Source: Bacteroidales bacterium
GTDB taxonomy: Bacteria; Bacteroidota; Bacteroidia; Bacteroidales; VadinHA17
NCBI GenBank assembly: GCA_015486185.1
Contig: WFSC01000432.1
Span: forward strand, 1-34,496
DNA: 34,496 nt
Direction of reading: 5' to 3'
A program made the position numbers and the translations under genes. This document shows, piece after piece, positions 24,950 through 32,734 of the stretch (the first letter of the stretch is position 1; the number at the start of each line of letters is the position of its first letter). The notes under the pieces are model-generated. The model was not told the origin of the DNA and did no database searches. It worked only from the letters and a program-made list of their open reading frames with translations.

Positions 24950-25999
24950 ATGATGGATCGGGAAAAGGAAAACAAGACATTTCTACTGTTTCTTCTGGTC
25001 ACTGGAATACTTTTTCTGATCCTCATCCTGTTGGATATCTATACGGGAAGCACCCGTATCTCCTTCAGGGAAGTTACGCAGGCCCTTTTCCACCCGGAAG
25101 CCGGTAACAGTCAGTATGCTACCATCCTGTACCGTTTCCGGCTACCCCGTACTTTTACAGCGATCCTTGCGGGCATTGCCTTGTCGGTAAGCGGGCTGTT
25201 AATGCAGACCACTTTCCGTAATCCGCTGGCCGGGCCCTTTGTTCTGGGTATCAGTGCCGGCGCCAGTCTGGGCGTTGCAATACTGGTATTGGGCTTCTCC
25301 TCTCTTTTCGTTTTTGGTGCCGGTACCCTGCTGGCCAGCAGTTCTATTGCTCTGGCAGCTATCCTGGGTGCTGTGGGCGTATTGCTGCTTATCATGGCCG
25401 TATCGTTACGTGTACGGGATATCATGACCATTCTGATCCTGGGCATCATGTTTGGCAGTGCTGTCACGGCAGTGGTCGCCATCCTGCAATATTTCAGCAC
25501 CGAAACCATGCTCAAGGTTTTTATCGTATGGACCATGGGTAGTCTGGCCAATGTCACAGGCATACAGATCCGGTTGTTAATAGCACTGGTTGCAGCAGGA
25601 CTTCTTCTCACGACTTTTCTGGCAAAAGACCTCAATCTGCTGTTGTTGGGTGAGGAATATGCCCAAAGTGCAGGTATGCGTATCCGTCACACCCGGTTAT
25701 TGATCTTTTTGACCACCGGCATCCTGGCCGGATCGGTAACCGCTTTTTGCGGACCGATAGGTTTTGTGGGTATCGTAGTACCTCATATCGTTCGGGTGAC
25801 GCTGCAAACTTCCAATATCCGCAAGGTCTTTCCGGCCACCATCCTGGCAGGAGCCTCCCTGCTGCTGTTAAGTGATATCCTCTCCCACCTGCCGGGACGC
25901 CAGGGGGTTTTGCCTATCAACTCGGTCACTGCCATCCTCGGCATTCCTGTGATCATCTGGATGATCCTGCAGCGCCGTAAATTATCCTCCCTAATGTAA
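24950..25999 (+). CDS. btuC: BtuC-like FecCD-family permease
   Basis: 349 residues, standard length for the FecCD/BtuC permease family with about ten transmembrane helices. Landmarks: RLPRTFTAILAGIALSVSG with LMQTTFRNPLAGPFVLGISAGA (family signature, residues about 64-105), a central hydrophobic core with WTMGSLANVTG, and GPIGFVGIVVPHIVR (about 265-280), the cytoplasmic loop that contacts the ATPase. It starts 4 bp after btuF and ends 6 bp before btuD. It forms the inner-membrane channel that moves cobalamin into the cytoplasm. Length and motifs are normal. Confidence 0.92.
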   Translation: MMDREKENKTFLLFLLVTGILFLILILLDIYTGSTRISFREVTQALFHPEAGNSQYATILYRFRLPRTFTAILAGIALSVSGLLMQTTFRNPLAGPFVLGISAGASLGVAILVLGFSSLFVFGAGTLLASSSIALAAILGAVGVLLLIMAVSLRVRDIMTILILGIMFGSAVTAVVAILQYFSTETMLKVFIVWTMGSLANVTGIQIRLLIALVAAGLLLTTFLAKDLNLLLLGEEYAQSAGMRIRHTRLLIFLTTGILAGSVTAFCGPIGFVGIVVPHIVRVTLQTSNIRKVFPATILAGASLLLLSDILSHLPGRQGVLPINSVTAILGIPVIIWMILQRRKLSSLM

Positions 26000-26005
26000 C
26001 CGGCC

Positions 26006-27016
26006 ATGATCAGACTGCAACAATTACTCATCGGATACAGGCAAAGGGGGCACAAACGGAAGGTGCTTTCAACAGCGCTTAATTTCTCAGCTTCTTCCGG
26101 CGAAATGGTGGCTGTCATCGGACCCAACGGAGCAGGTAAGAGCACCCTGTTGCGCACCATTGTCAGACAGCATGAACCACTGGAAGGCAATATAGATATC
26201 CTCGGCACATCCTGGCACCGGTATTCTTCCAGGGATTTTGCCAGGATATGCAGCTTTGTGCCCACTGGTCAGCCACCTGTCAGCCAGCTCTCTGTGTTCG
26301 AGGTAACGGCTATGGCACGTTATCCTTATACGGGCTGGGGAGGTCGTCTGAAAAAAGATGATAAGCAGGCTGTGGCAAAAGCGTTGGCGCGTGTACACCT
26401 GGAATCGATGCGTGACCGTTTGCTGGGAGAGTTATCCGACGGTGAAAGACAGCGTGCCCTTATTGCCCGGGCCCTGGCACAGGATACCCCTCTTATCCTG
26501 CTGGATGAGCCCACGGCTTTTCTGGATATTCCAAACAGGTATGAGGTACTGCAGATGATGCGCAGGATATCGCAGGAACAAAACAAACTCTTTATCTTTT
26601 CTTCACATGACCTCGGGTTTATTCTGGAGACAGCCGACAAGATATGGCTGCTGTACCCGGGACAAGCCATTGAAGGAGCTCCCGAAGAGCTGTTACGTGA
26701 TCACGCACTGGATACCCTGTTCCGGAATACAGATATTCATTATGATCTCCATAAAGGACTCCACATCCCTTTGCAGCAACGTTATCATACCACCATCCGC
26801 CTTACCGGGGATGAAGATGAGATCCCGTGGGTAGAAAAAGCCTTGCTGCGGGCAGGTTATCCGGTTTCACATTCCCGGACTGATAACGGAGAAATACATA
26901 TTGAAGCTCGAAAAAAAAATTATCGTATCTGGATAAAAAATCAACCTGAAGAGAACTTTTTATCTATAAATTCATTAATTTTATATTTGAAAAATATTCA
27001 AACCGGTAAGGCATGA
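26006..27016 (+). CDS. btuD: BtuD-like ABC transporter ATPase with C-terminal extension
   Basis: 336 residues. Walker A GPNGAGKST at 39-47, Q-loop around FVPTGQPP, signature LSDGERQR at 143-150, Walker B LILLDEP at 163-169 and H-loop SSHD with His201: a complete nucleotide-binding domain of the FecE/BtuD group. The family is normally about 250-260 residues; here residues ~245-336 add a separate alpha/beta segment (HTTIRLTGDEDE to the end) that could be regulatory. The stop falls 22 bp before the next small membrane-protein gene. It powers cobalamin import with BtuC. Confidence 0.92.
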   Translation: MIRLQQLLIGYRQRGHKRKVLSTALNFSASSGEMVAVIGPNGAGKSTLLRTIVRQHEPLEGNIDILGTSWHRYSSRDFARICSFVPTGQPPVSQLSVFEVTAMARYPYTGWGGRLKKDDKQAVAKALARVHLESMRDRLLGELSDGERQRALIARALAQDTPLILLDEPTAFLDIPNRYEVLQMMRRISQEQNKLFIFSSHDLGFILETADKIWLLYPGQAIEGAPEELLRDHALDTLFRNTDIHYDLHKGLHIPLQQRYHTTIRLTGDEDEIPWVEKALLRAGYPVSHSRTDNGEIHIEARKKNYRIWIKNQPEENFLSINSLILYLKNIQTGKA

Positions 27017-27038
27017 ATTCATAAATAAATAATATGCC

Positions 27039-27350
27039 ATGACATTAAGTGGATACATATGGGGAGCTGCAAATTTACTACTGGCTTTACTCTTCTATCT
27101 GGTGTGGCCGGCACCTGAATCGTCCTATACTCATCCGTTATTACGGAAGAGTGTACGGTTCGTTCTCCGGTGGTTTCCCGGCACTGCCTGGCTTTTTCTG
27201 GCTGCCTCTTCCATTTTCAGGCACATACCTGTACTGCCTTCTTTTATACGACCTGAATGGTTTGGCTATACGGGATTTGCACTCTTTTTTCTGACTGTAG
27301 TTACTTTGGTTTATGACCGCAGTATTGCCTCAGGTGCCATGGCCCGATAA
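27039..27350 (+). CDS. small integral membrane protein of unknown function
   Basis: 103 residues with three hydrophobic segments: about 5-24 (GYIWGAANLLLALLFYLVW), 45-63 (PGTAWLFLAASSIF) and 74-94 (WFGYTGFALFFLTVVTLVY), separated by basic loops such as LLRKSVRFVLRW. No recognised family. It starts 22 bp after btuD and is followed by a hairpin, so it looks like the last gene of the cobalamin operon. A role in transport or corrinoid use is possible by position only. Confidence 0.7.
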   Translation: MTLSGYIWGAANLLLALLFYLVWPAPESSYTHPLLRKSVRFVLRWFPGTAWLFLAASSIFRHIPVLPSFIRPEWFGYTGFALFFLTVVTLVYDRSIASGAMAR

Positions 27351-27361
27351 TTTATATCACC

Positions 27362-27381
27362 GGAACCTGTAACCGGGTTCC
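27362..27381 (+). terminator. weak hairpin after the cobalamin operon
   Basis: GGAACC (27362-27367) pairs with GGTTCC (27376-27381) around an 8-nt loop, 11 bp after the stop of the small membrane-protein gene. There is no clean T run behind it, so it may be only a weak terminator or a mRNA 3'-end stabiliser. Confidence 0.35.
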
Positions 27382-27432
27382 CCTGATAAAAAGAAAGGCT
27401 TTTATATTACCGGACAATAATGAATCTAAAAT

Positions 27433-28215
27433 ATGGATAACAAAAATCTAAAGGATCTGGCGCAAAACCCTGATTTTATTCCGGGTATTTATAATTACTG
27501 TGACCGTTGGTGTGAGAAATGCCCTTTCACCTCAAAATGCCTTAACTATGCCATGCAGAAAGAACGGTTTTCCGAAAGTACCGGCGACATGGAAAAAGAC
27601 AATGAGGTCTTTTGGCAGGAATTGGTAGAGACTCTGGATGATACGATCAGACTGCTGAAAGACCTGATGAAAGAACGGGGCATCGATATAGATGATATTG
27701 CTGTTGATGAAGAGTATGAAAAGAAGGAAGAGGACATAAGAAACTTTACCAAAGCCCATCCGTTGACAAAAATGGCAGACGACTATATCCGTATGGCTGA
27801 AGTCTGGATCAAACGGATGCAACCCGGTTTTGTTAATGCAGGCATCTATCTGGAAAATACGGAGGAGCCTCTTGCTGACAGAGATCGTACCTCCGGCATT
27901 CGTGATACCCTCGACATCATCCGTTGGTATCAGTACCAGATAAGCGTTAAGATACAACGGGGTTTGCAGGGAAAACAGCGGGCTGAGGAATTCAATGAAG
28001 ACACGTTCATGTATGATGCAAACGGATCGGTAAAAGTGGCTTTACTGGGTATAGACCGTTCGCTGGCTGCCTGGAAACGCATGACCGTTTTCTACCCCAA
28101 TGAAGAAGATCCGGTCATTGATATTATGATCCTGCTGGGCCGGTTGAGGGGAAAAACCGAAAAGGAATTCCCTGAAGCCCGTAAATTTGTAAGGCCGGGA
28201 TTTGATGATCGTTGA
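27433..28215 (+). CDS. unrecognised protein with N-terminal CxxxCxxCxxxxxC cluster
   Basis: 260 residues, no signal peptide, so cytoplasmic. I do not recognise a characterised family. The striking feature is YCDRWCEKCPFTSKC: cysteines 23, 27, 30 and 36, a spacing that suits a zinc or iron-sulfur site; these are the main cysteines in the protein. Residues about 50-110 are highly acidic and helical (DDIAVDEEYEKKEEDIRNF), and the remainder is mostly helical with WIKRMQPGF, DIIRWYQYQISVKIQRG and LLGIDRSLAAWKRM. Helical all-alpha packing is likely. It lies 82 bp after the cobalamin operon, so it may be independent. Its last codons and stop form the first unit of a heptamer repeat. Confidence 0.75.
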   Translation: MDNKNLKDLAQNPDFIPGIYNYCDRWCEKCPFTSKCLNYAMQKERFSESTGDMEKDNEVFWQELVETLDDTIRLLKDLMKERGIDIDDIAVDEEYEKKEEDIRNFTKAHPLTKMADDYIRMAEVWIKRMQPGFVNAGIYLENTEEPLADRDRTSGIRDTLDIIRWYQYQISVKIQRGLQGKQRAEEFNEDTFMYDANGSVKVALLGIDRSLAAWKRMTVFYPNEEDPVIDIMILLGRLRGKTEKEFPEARKFVRPGFDDR

Positions 28216-28259
28216 TCGTTGATCGTTGAACGGTGTTCGATGATCGATGAACGGTGATC
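28207..28259 (+). repeat. heptamer tandem repeat across a stop codon
   Basis: Seven full heptamers plus four bases: GATCGTT three times (28207-28227), GAACGGT, GTTCGAT, GATCGAT, GAACGGT, then GATC. The first unit contains the final Asp-Arg codons and the TGA stop of the four-cysteine protein gene. The tract fills most of the 61-bp gap between this gene and the convergent acyl-CoA synthetase gene. Confidence 0.85.
28221..28245 (+). terminator. hairpin within the heptamer repeat
   Basis: GATCGTTGAAC (28221-28231) pairs with GTTCGATGATC (28235-28245) around a 3-nt loop GGT. The plus-strand RNA would have an 11-bp stem with two G-U wobbles; on the minus strand those pairs become mismatches. It sits between two convergent genes, so it may end or protect the plus-strand transcript. 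No T run follows. Confidence 0.4.
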
Positions 28260-28276
28260 CTACCCTCTTCCGGCAG

Positions 28277-29929
28277 TTACTGGTTTTTCTGGTATAAGAA
28301 TCTTCGGATCTTATGGGTAGCTGTTTTGACGAAAGGTTCTTCCTGTAATCTGACAGTGTTAATGCGTGAAAACTTGTTCACCTGGCTGTTTACATAATCC
28401 TTCACCTCATTAAGCAGTGATTCCACTTTCTTTTCATAAAACTCTGAGGCATTCTCTTTCAGCTCGTTGAATTTTTTCTCCACCGCTTCAATATTGACTT
28501 TAACCAGGGCAACAAGTTTACCTTTTTCTTCTACCACCAGGGATTCATCCACAAACCAGAACTGATTGATCACCGATTCGATATCATCGGGATAAACGTT
28601 TTCACCTCCTGGGCCTACGATCACGTTTTTCAGGCGGCCTTTAATATAAAGATAACCGTCTTTATCAAATGTGCCCAGGTCACCTGTTTTGAACCAGCCG
28701 TCCTCTGTTATCACCTCCCGGGTCATTTCCGGTTCTTTATAATAGCCTTTCATCACGCTGGCTCCCCGCACCCGGATCTCTCCTTCTCCGGTTTCCGGAT
28801 TGGGGTCATGAATAATAACCTCAAGATCCTCAATCGGGGGGCCGGTTGACTGAAGCCGCTGGTTGAGAGGTCCGAAACCGGCGATCAGCGGTGAGGTTTC
28901 CGTTAAGCCATAACCTATGGCATAGGGAAATCTGGCTTCCAGCAAAAATTCCTCAACGGATTTGTTCAGCTTGGCACCGCCGATACCAAAAAACCTTATT
29001 TCTCCGCCAAACGTTTTTATCAACTTTTTTCCTGCCATACGGTTCAAAAGCTTCCGCGTGGCAGCCATCCGGTATAATGACCGCATCAGTTTTTTTCCGG
29101 TAAATGCCGGCAGGATCTGTTTTTTGTAGATCTTTTCAATAATGAGAGGTACGGTAAGCATCATGGTTGGCTTCACCTGTTTCAATGCCGGCAGAAGCAC
29201 ACCGGGTGTCGGAGGTTTACCCAGATAATAAACACATGATCCTGATAACATAGGGATCAAAAGGCCGATGGTATTTTCATAGGTATGAGACAAAGGAAGA
29301 ATGGAAAGAAAACGGTCGTCAGGGCCCACGTTATGAATATTTTTTGCTTTCGAGGCATTAAAAACCAGGTTTTTATGCGTGAGCATGACCCCCTTTGATT
29401 TACCGGTGGTACCGGAAGTATAAATAATGGCGACCAGATCATCCTCCTTCACCGGATATTGTTTTTCAGGAACTGCTTTGGGATCAAAAACCGGCAAAGG
29501 TTCTTTTCCTCTCAGCGGGATAAAATCCTCGAGCGAAAAAATATAACGAATGCTATCAGGCAATTCTTTATCTACTTTTGAGCGCAGGTTCTTCGAAACA
29601 AACAGGGTTTTAGCTTCCGAATGATCCAGAATAAAATTGATCTCCCGGGCAGTAAAATCAGGCAACAGGGGTACTACTACCGCTCCCATAAAAGTGATGG
29701 CATAATAAACGAGGGGCCATTGGGGCATATTGGTACCCAGCAAAGCAACCCTGTCACCCGGTTGTATTCCTGATCTTTCGAGCAGGGATATCAAGGCCCG
29801 GATCTTTTGATCAGCCCGGGCATAGGTAATGGGATTTTCTCCTACCAGTGCCAGGGCATTATGATCAGGATATTTTGACAATGTATTCCTGAAAGCATCA
29901 GGTAATGTCATGGGAATATTATTATCCAT
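28277..29929 (-). CDS. AMP-binding long-chain acyl-CoA synthetase-like protein
   Basis: 550 residues, the usual length of acyl-CoA ligases of the adenylating superfamily. ATP/AMP-binding motif YTSGTTGKSKG at 170-180; GYGLTETSP at 339-347 (motif A5); GWFKTGDLG at 411-419 (A7/A8); KGRLKNVIVGPGGENVYP around 430-447 (hinge); and a C-terminal TATHKIRRFLYQ with the catalytic lysine. It should activate a fatty or other carboxylic acid to its CoA or carrier-protein thioester. No membrane segment is obvious. It follows ribH by 12 bp on the same strand and is probably cotranscribed with the TPR gene and ribH, although no metabolic link to riboflavin is apparent. Confidence 0.92.
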   Translation of the reverse strand: MDNNIPMTLPDAFRNTLSKYPDHNALALVGENPITYARADQKIRALISLLERSGIQPGDRVALLGTNMPQWPLVYYAITFMGAVVVPLLPDFTAREINFILDHSEAKTLFVSKNLRSKVDKELPDSIRYIFSLEDFIPLRGKEPLPVFDPKAVPEKQYPVKEDDLVAIIYTSGTTGKSKGVMLTHKNLVFNASKAKNIHNVGPDDRFLSILPLSHTYENTIGLLIPMLSGSCVYYLGKPPTPGVLLPALKQVKPTMMLTVPLIIEKIYKKQILPAFTGKKLMRSLYRMAATRKLLNRMAGKKLIKTFGGEIRFFGIGGAKLNKSVEEFLLEARFPYAIGYGLTETSPLIAGFGPLNQRLQSTGPPIEDLEVIIHDPNPETGEGEIRVRGASVMKGYYKEPEMTREVITEDGWFKTGDLGTFDKDGYLYIKGRLKNVIVGPGGENVYPDDIESVINQFWFVDESLVVEEKGKLVALVKVNIEAVEKKFNELKENASEFYEKKVESLLNEVKDYVNSQVNKFSRINTVRLQEEPFVKTATHKIRRFLYQKNQ

Positions 29930-29941
29930 AGTTTTTCCCTG

Positions 29942-30448
29942 TCAGATAAGATTTCGCTTTAATGCAATCATTTTAAGTGCTGTAACTGCGGCCTCCACCC
30001 CTTTGTTACCATGCTTACCGCCGGCCCGTTCAAGGGCCTGGGCCATATTGGATGTTGTCAGCACACCAAAAATAAAAGGAATGCTATATTTTATATTCAA
30101 TTGTGTTATCCCTTGTGTAACCCCCTGGCAGATATAAGTAAAGTGTGGCGTCTCTCCCTGGATTACAGAACCGAGACATATCACCCCGTCAACATCCGAA
30201 TATTCGGCCATCCACTGGGCCCCAAGCGTAAGTTCGAAGCTTCCCGGCACATGTATGACCAGGATGTCCTCTTTCCTGACTCCGGAGTTTTGCAATGTCT
30301 TCACGGCCCCGTCGGCCAGCGGACCTGTAATGGACCCGTTCCATTCCGAAACGACAATACCGATCTTCATCCCTTCGCCGGAAGGCACAGCAGCCGGATC
30401 ATATTCGGAGAGATTCTTTTTTTTCCCGGACGACATATGTGTACCCAT
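29942..30448 (-). CDS. ribH: 6,7-dimethyl-8-ribityllumazine synthase
   Basis: 168 residues. It joins 5-amino-6-ribitylamino-uracil with 3,4-dihydroxy-2-butanone 4-phosphate to make 6,7-dimethyl-8-ribityllumazine, the step before riboflavin. Landmarks: [13 protein letters not shown] (substrate ring binding Trp), [12 protein letters not shown], the [15 protein letters not shown] loop with the catalytic His, [24 protein letters not shown] and a final helix. All are canonical. The N-terminus has about 26 extra residues ([12 protein letters not shown]), as in several Bacteroidota RibH proteins; a start at the inner Met of MSSGKKK is also possible. It is separated from the upstream TPR gene by only 1 bp, which implies co-translation. 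Confidence 0.96.
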   Translation of the reverse strand: MGTHMSSGKKKNLSEYDPAAVPSGEGMKIGIVVSEWNGSITGPLADGAVKTLQNSGVRKEDILVIHVPGSFELTLGAQWMAEYSDVDGVICLGSVIQGETPHFTYICQGVTQGITQLNIKYSIPFIFGVLTTSNMAQALERAGGKHGNKGVEAAVTALKMIALKRNLI

Positions 30449-30449
30449 T

Positions 30450-31169
30450 TTACTTTTCAGAGGCAGCCAACTCTTTCGAAAGCTTCACCCGCGTGATATA
30501 CTTATCAATATTCCGTGATTCATCGCTTTTGGGATATTTATTTTTGATCTCTGTATATACCTCCAGCGCTTTATCATACTGTTTCAGGTTTTCCATCACT
30601 TCTCCGGCTTTCATCAAATAAATAGGCGTTACAAAATCCGCTTTGCTTTTATTGGCCGCTTTCATATAATACTCCAGGGCTTTCTCTTTATTATCCAGTT
30701 GCATATAAGCATCTCCGGTAGCTCCCAGCGCCACGACGGAAACCATCAGGTCCGAACTGTGAAAATGGGAAAGATAATCGATGGCGTCATCATACTGCCC
30801 AAGGTGCAGGTAAGAAATACCGGCATAATATCTGGCCAGGTTGGCTGCCTTGGTAATTTTATATTGATCAATGATATCCAGAAAACCCAGGTTATTCCCA
30901 TCGCCATTCAATGCCAGGTTGAAGGAATCCTTTTCAAAATAATCTTCCGCTACATACATCTGCGACAGGGCTTCCTTGTATTTCGGCAGCACCACCATTT
31001 TTTTGAAGAAAGTAAATCCCACAACAATCACAACAATGACCCCGACAATGATTGTCAGTATCTTCTGATTGTCCTCAATAAACTGTTCGGTACGGGTCAA
31101 AGCCTCTTCAAAACTTTCAACTTTCTTCTCCGTACTTTCGATCTTTTTCTTTGTCGCTTTTTTGACCAT
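30450..31169 (-). CDS. TPR-repeat membrane protein (YfgM-like topology)
   Basis: 239 residues. Residues 1-36 are highly charged and basic ([14 protein letters not shown]), followed by one transmembrane helix at about 38-56 ([20 protein letters not shown]). The remainder is TPR-like helical hairpins, e.g. [23 protein letters not shown] and [21 protein letters not shown] and [19 protein letters not shown]. The topology (N-in anchor with a periplasmic TPR domain) matches the YfgM-type partners of envelope folding machinery, but the exact role is unknown. It is directly upstream of ribH in an order common in Bacteroidota and diverges from recF. A TACTTTTG -7 box lies 23 bp upstream of the ATG. 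Confidence 0.88.
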   Translation of the reverse strand: MVKKATKKKIESTEKKVESFEEALTRTEQFIEDNQKILTIIVGVIVVIVVGFTFFKKMVVLPKYKEALSQMYVAEDYFEKDSFNLALNGDGNNLGFLDIIDQYKITKAANLARYYAGISYLHLGQYDDAIDYLSHFHSSDLMVSVVALGATGDAYMQLDNKEKALEYYMKAANKSKADFVTPIYLMKAGEVMENLKQYDKALEVYTEIKNKYPKSDESRNIDKYITRVKLSKELAASEK

Positions 31170-31191
31170 TCTTCCTATGATTTAATTTCCG

Positions 31192-31199
31192 CAAAAGTA
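31192..31199 (-). promoter_or_regulatory. -7 element for the TPR-ribH-acyl-CoA synthetase operon
   Basis: The minus strand reads TACTTTTG, an exact TAnnTTTG match, with a T-rich -33-like box 19 bp further upstream (31219-31222). Predicted transcription start is near 31185, giving a short leader of about 16 bp to the TPR gene ATG at 31169. Confidence 0.55.
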
Positions 31200-31241
31200 A
31201 TGGTTTTGTTTCTTTTATAAAACGTACTGGTTATATTTTTA

Positions 31242-31249
31242 TATTTTTG
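31242..31249 (+). promoter_or_regulatory. -7 element for the recF operon
   Basis: TATTTTTG is an exact TAnnTTTG match 24 bp upstream of the recF ATG at 31274. An alternative in-frame TTG start at 31247 lies inside this box, so the promoter decides the start in favour of 31274. With the minus-strand box at 31192-31199 it forms a compact divergent promoter region. Confidence 0.55.
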
Positions 31250-31273
31250 TTGACCACGAAGCCGGAAAATATT

Positions 31274-32401
31274 ATGAGTAGTCTGTATCTTAATAAGTTA
31301 TCATTAGTACAATTTAAGAACTATCAGGAAGTTTCCCTGGAGTTCTCGCCCAGGATCAACTGTTTTGTGGGTGATAACGGTGTAGGAAAAACAAATTTAC
31401 TGGATGCTATTCATTATCTTTCCCTGACGAAAAGCTTTTTCAATACCATCGATCAGCAGAATATTCAACATGGAAAAGACATCATGGTTATCCAGGGTGA
31501 ATTTTTCAGGGATGACCATATAGAAAAGATTTTTTGCAGTGTCCGGCAAAATAAAAAGAAGATCTTCAAGCGCAATAACAAGGATTATGAACGGCTGGCC
31601 GATCATGTCGGACTTTTTCCCGTAGTTATGATCTCACCGGCCGACAGCAGTCTAATCCTGGAAGGGAGCGAGCAGCGACGCCGTTTCATGGATACGGTCA
31701 TATCCCTGTATGACAAACCTTATCTCCATGCTCTGATCCGGTACAACCGGGCGCTGATGCAGCGCAATAAGCTGCTGAAACAATTCGAATTCAAAAGGGA
31801 GAACTTCAACGACGAGCTGGAACTATGGGATTCGCAGCTTATTAGTCCGGGAAATGAAATTTATCAGAAAAGAAAAGATTTTATTGAGAAGATCATACCT
31901 GTATTTCAGGAGTATTATAATAGCATATCCGAAGAAAAGGAAAAAGTAGGACTGGAGTACCGGTCGCCCCTGCATGAACATGATTTTGAGGAATTACTGA
32001 CGGCCAATCGTGACAAGGATCGTATCATGCAATATACAACGGGAGGCATCCACAAGGATGATCTTATCATGACACTGAACGGACATCCCTTAAAAAAGAC
32101 GGGCTCGCAGGGACAACAAAAGACTTTCCTTGTAGCGCTTAAATTTGCCAAATTCGGATTTATCCGCGACCTGACAGGTACCAAACCGATCTTGCTTTTG
32201 GATGATATTTTTGATAAATTTGATGCAAAAAGGGTTTATCAGATCATCCGTATGGTTGCCCGGCATGAGTTCGGCCAGATCTTTATCACCGACACCCATC
32301 CCGAACACCTGGAAAATATCCTGAAAGACCTGGATACGGATTATAAAGTCTTTAAAATAAACGAAGAGATTAAAACCATTTTACACGGAGGGGAAGCATG
32401 A
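31274..32401 (+). CDS. recF: DNA replication and repair protein RecF
   Basis: 375 residues from the ATG at 31274 (MSSLYLNKLS). Typical RecF: N-terminal LVQFKNYQEV, Walker A GDNGVGKTN at 33-41, RRRFMDTVIS and an internal helical arm, the ABC-type signature GSQGQQKTFLVALKFA, Walker B PILLLDDIFDKFD and the H-loop region IFITDTHPEHL. It binds gapped DNA with RecO/RecR and helps load RecA at stalled forks. Its stop overlaps the start of the DciA-like gene by 4 bp (ATGA), so the two are translationally coupled. A longer start is ruled unlikely by the promoter box overlapping it. Confidence 0.95.
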   Translation: MSSLYLNKLSLVQFKNYQEVSLEFSPRINCFVGDNGVGKTNLLDAIHYLSLTKSFFNTIDQQNIQHGKDIMVIQGEFFRDDHIEKIFCSVRQNKKKIFKRNNKDYERLADHVGLFPVVMISPADSSLILEGSEQRRRFMDTVISLYDKPYLHALIRYNRALMQRNKLLKQFEFKRENFNDELELWDSQLISPGNEIYQKRKDFIEKIIPVFQEYYNSISEEKEKVGLEYRSPLHEHDFEELLTANRDKDRIMQYTTGGIHKDDLIMTLNGHPLKKTGSQGQQKTFLVALKFAKFGFIRDLTGTKPILLLDDIFDKFDAKRVYQIIRMVARHEFGQIFITDTHPEHLENILKDLDTDYKVFKINEEIKTILHGGEA

Positions 32402-32688
32402 AACGTACCAACACCCAACCCATCAGAGAGGTAATACAGCAATATCTCAACGAAATGCATATCGACCGAAAATTGCGGGAAGTTGCGCTAGTGAAGGGAT
32501 GGGAAGAGGTGGTGGGAAAGATCATTGCTTCCAAAACGGAACGAATTTATATACGGAATGAAAAACTATACGTGCATATCCGTTCGTCGGTTGTCAAACA
32601 TGAACTGATAATGATACGGGAAGAGTTGCTGGAAGCATTGAACCAGAGAGCCGGGGAAGAGCTGGTGAAAGAGATTGTTTTTAAATAA
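32398..32688 (+). CDS. DUF721 (DciA-like) protein
   Basis: 96 residues, one DUF721 domain: IREVIQQYLNEMHIDRKL, then GWEEVVGKIIASKTERIYI and KLYVHIRSSVVKHEL, ending EELVKEIVFK. DUF721 is the domain of DciA, the replicative-helicase loader or operator of bacteria that lack DnaC or DnaI, which fits its placement beside recF. The Bacteroidota form is a bare domain without the long C-terminal tail of other DciA proteins. It overlaps recF by 4 bp. The link to helicase loading is family knowledge, not shown by this sequence. Confidence 0.88.
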   Translation: MKRTNTQPIREVIQQYLNEMHIDRKLREVALVKGWEEVVGKIIASKTERIYIRNEKLYVHIRSSVVKHELIMIREELLEALNQRAGEELVKEIVFK

Positions 32689-32696
32689 TTGAATTA

Positions 32697-32724
32697 AGAT
32701 AAAAGATAAAAGTAAAAAGATAAA
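32697..32724 (+). repeat. AGATAAA-type heptamer repeat at the nuclease N-terminus
   Basis: AGATAAA (32697-32703), AGATAAA (32704-32710), AGTAAAA (32711-32717), AGATAAA (32718-32724). The tract begins 9 bp after the stop of the DciA-like gene. In the reading frame of the following nuclease it encodes a run of Lys, Asp, Ser and Ile, which would be the basic N-region of its signal peptide. Confidence 0.75.
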
Positions 32725-32734
32725 AGTTATTATA

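Noticed and set aside
23785-27016. Reading btuFCD as an iron-siderophore importer
   Set aside because: The protein families alone would allow it, but the cobalamin riboswitch, BtuB-like receptor and BtuG-like propeller directly upstream favour cobalamin.
32697-32724. Heptamer tract as a phase-variation switch for the nuclease
   Set aside because: Stop codons occur in all three frames just before or inside the tract, and no upstream ATG would be joined to the nuclease frame by a 7-bp gain or loss.
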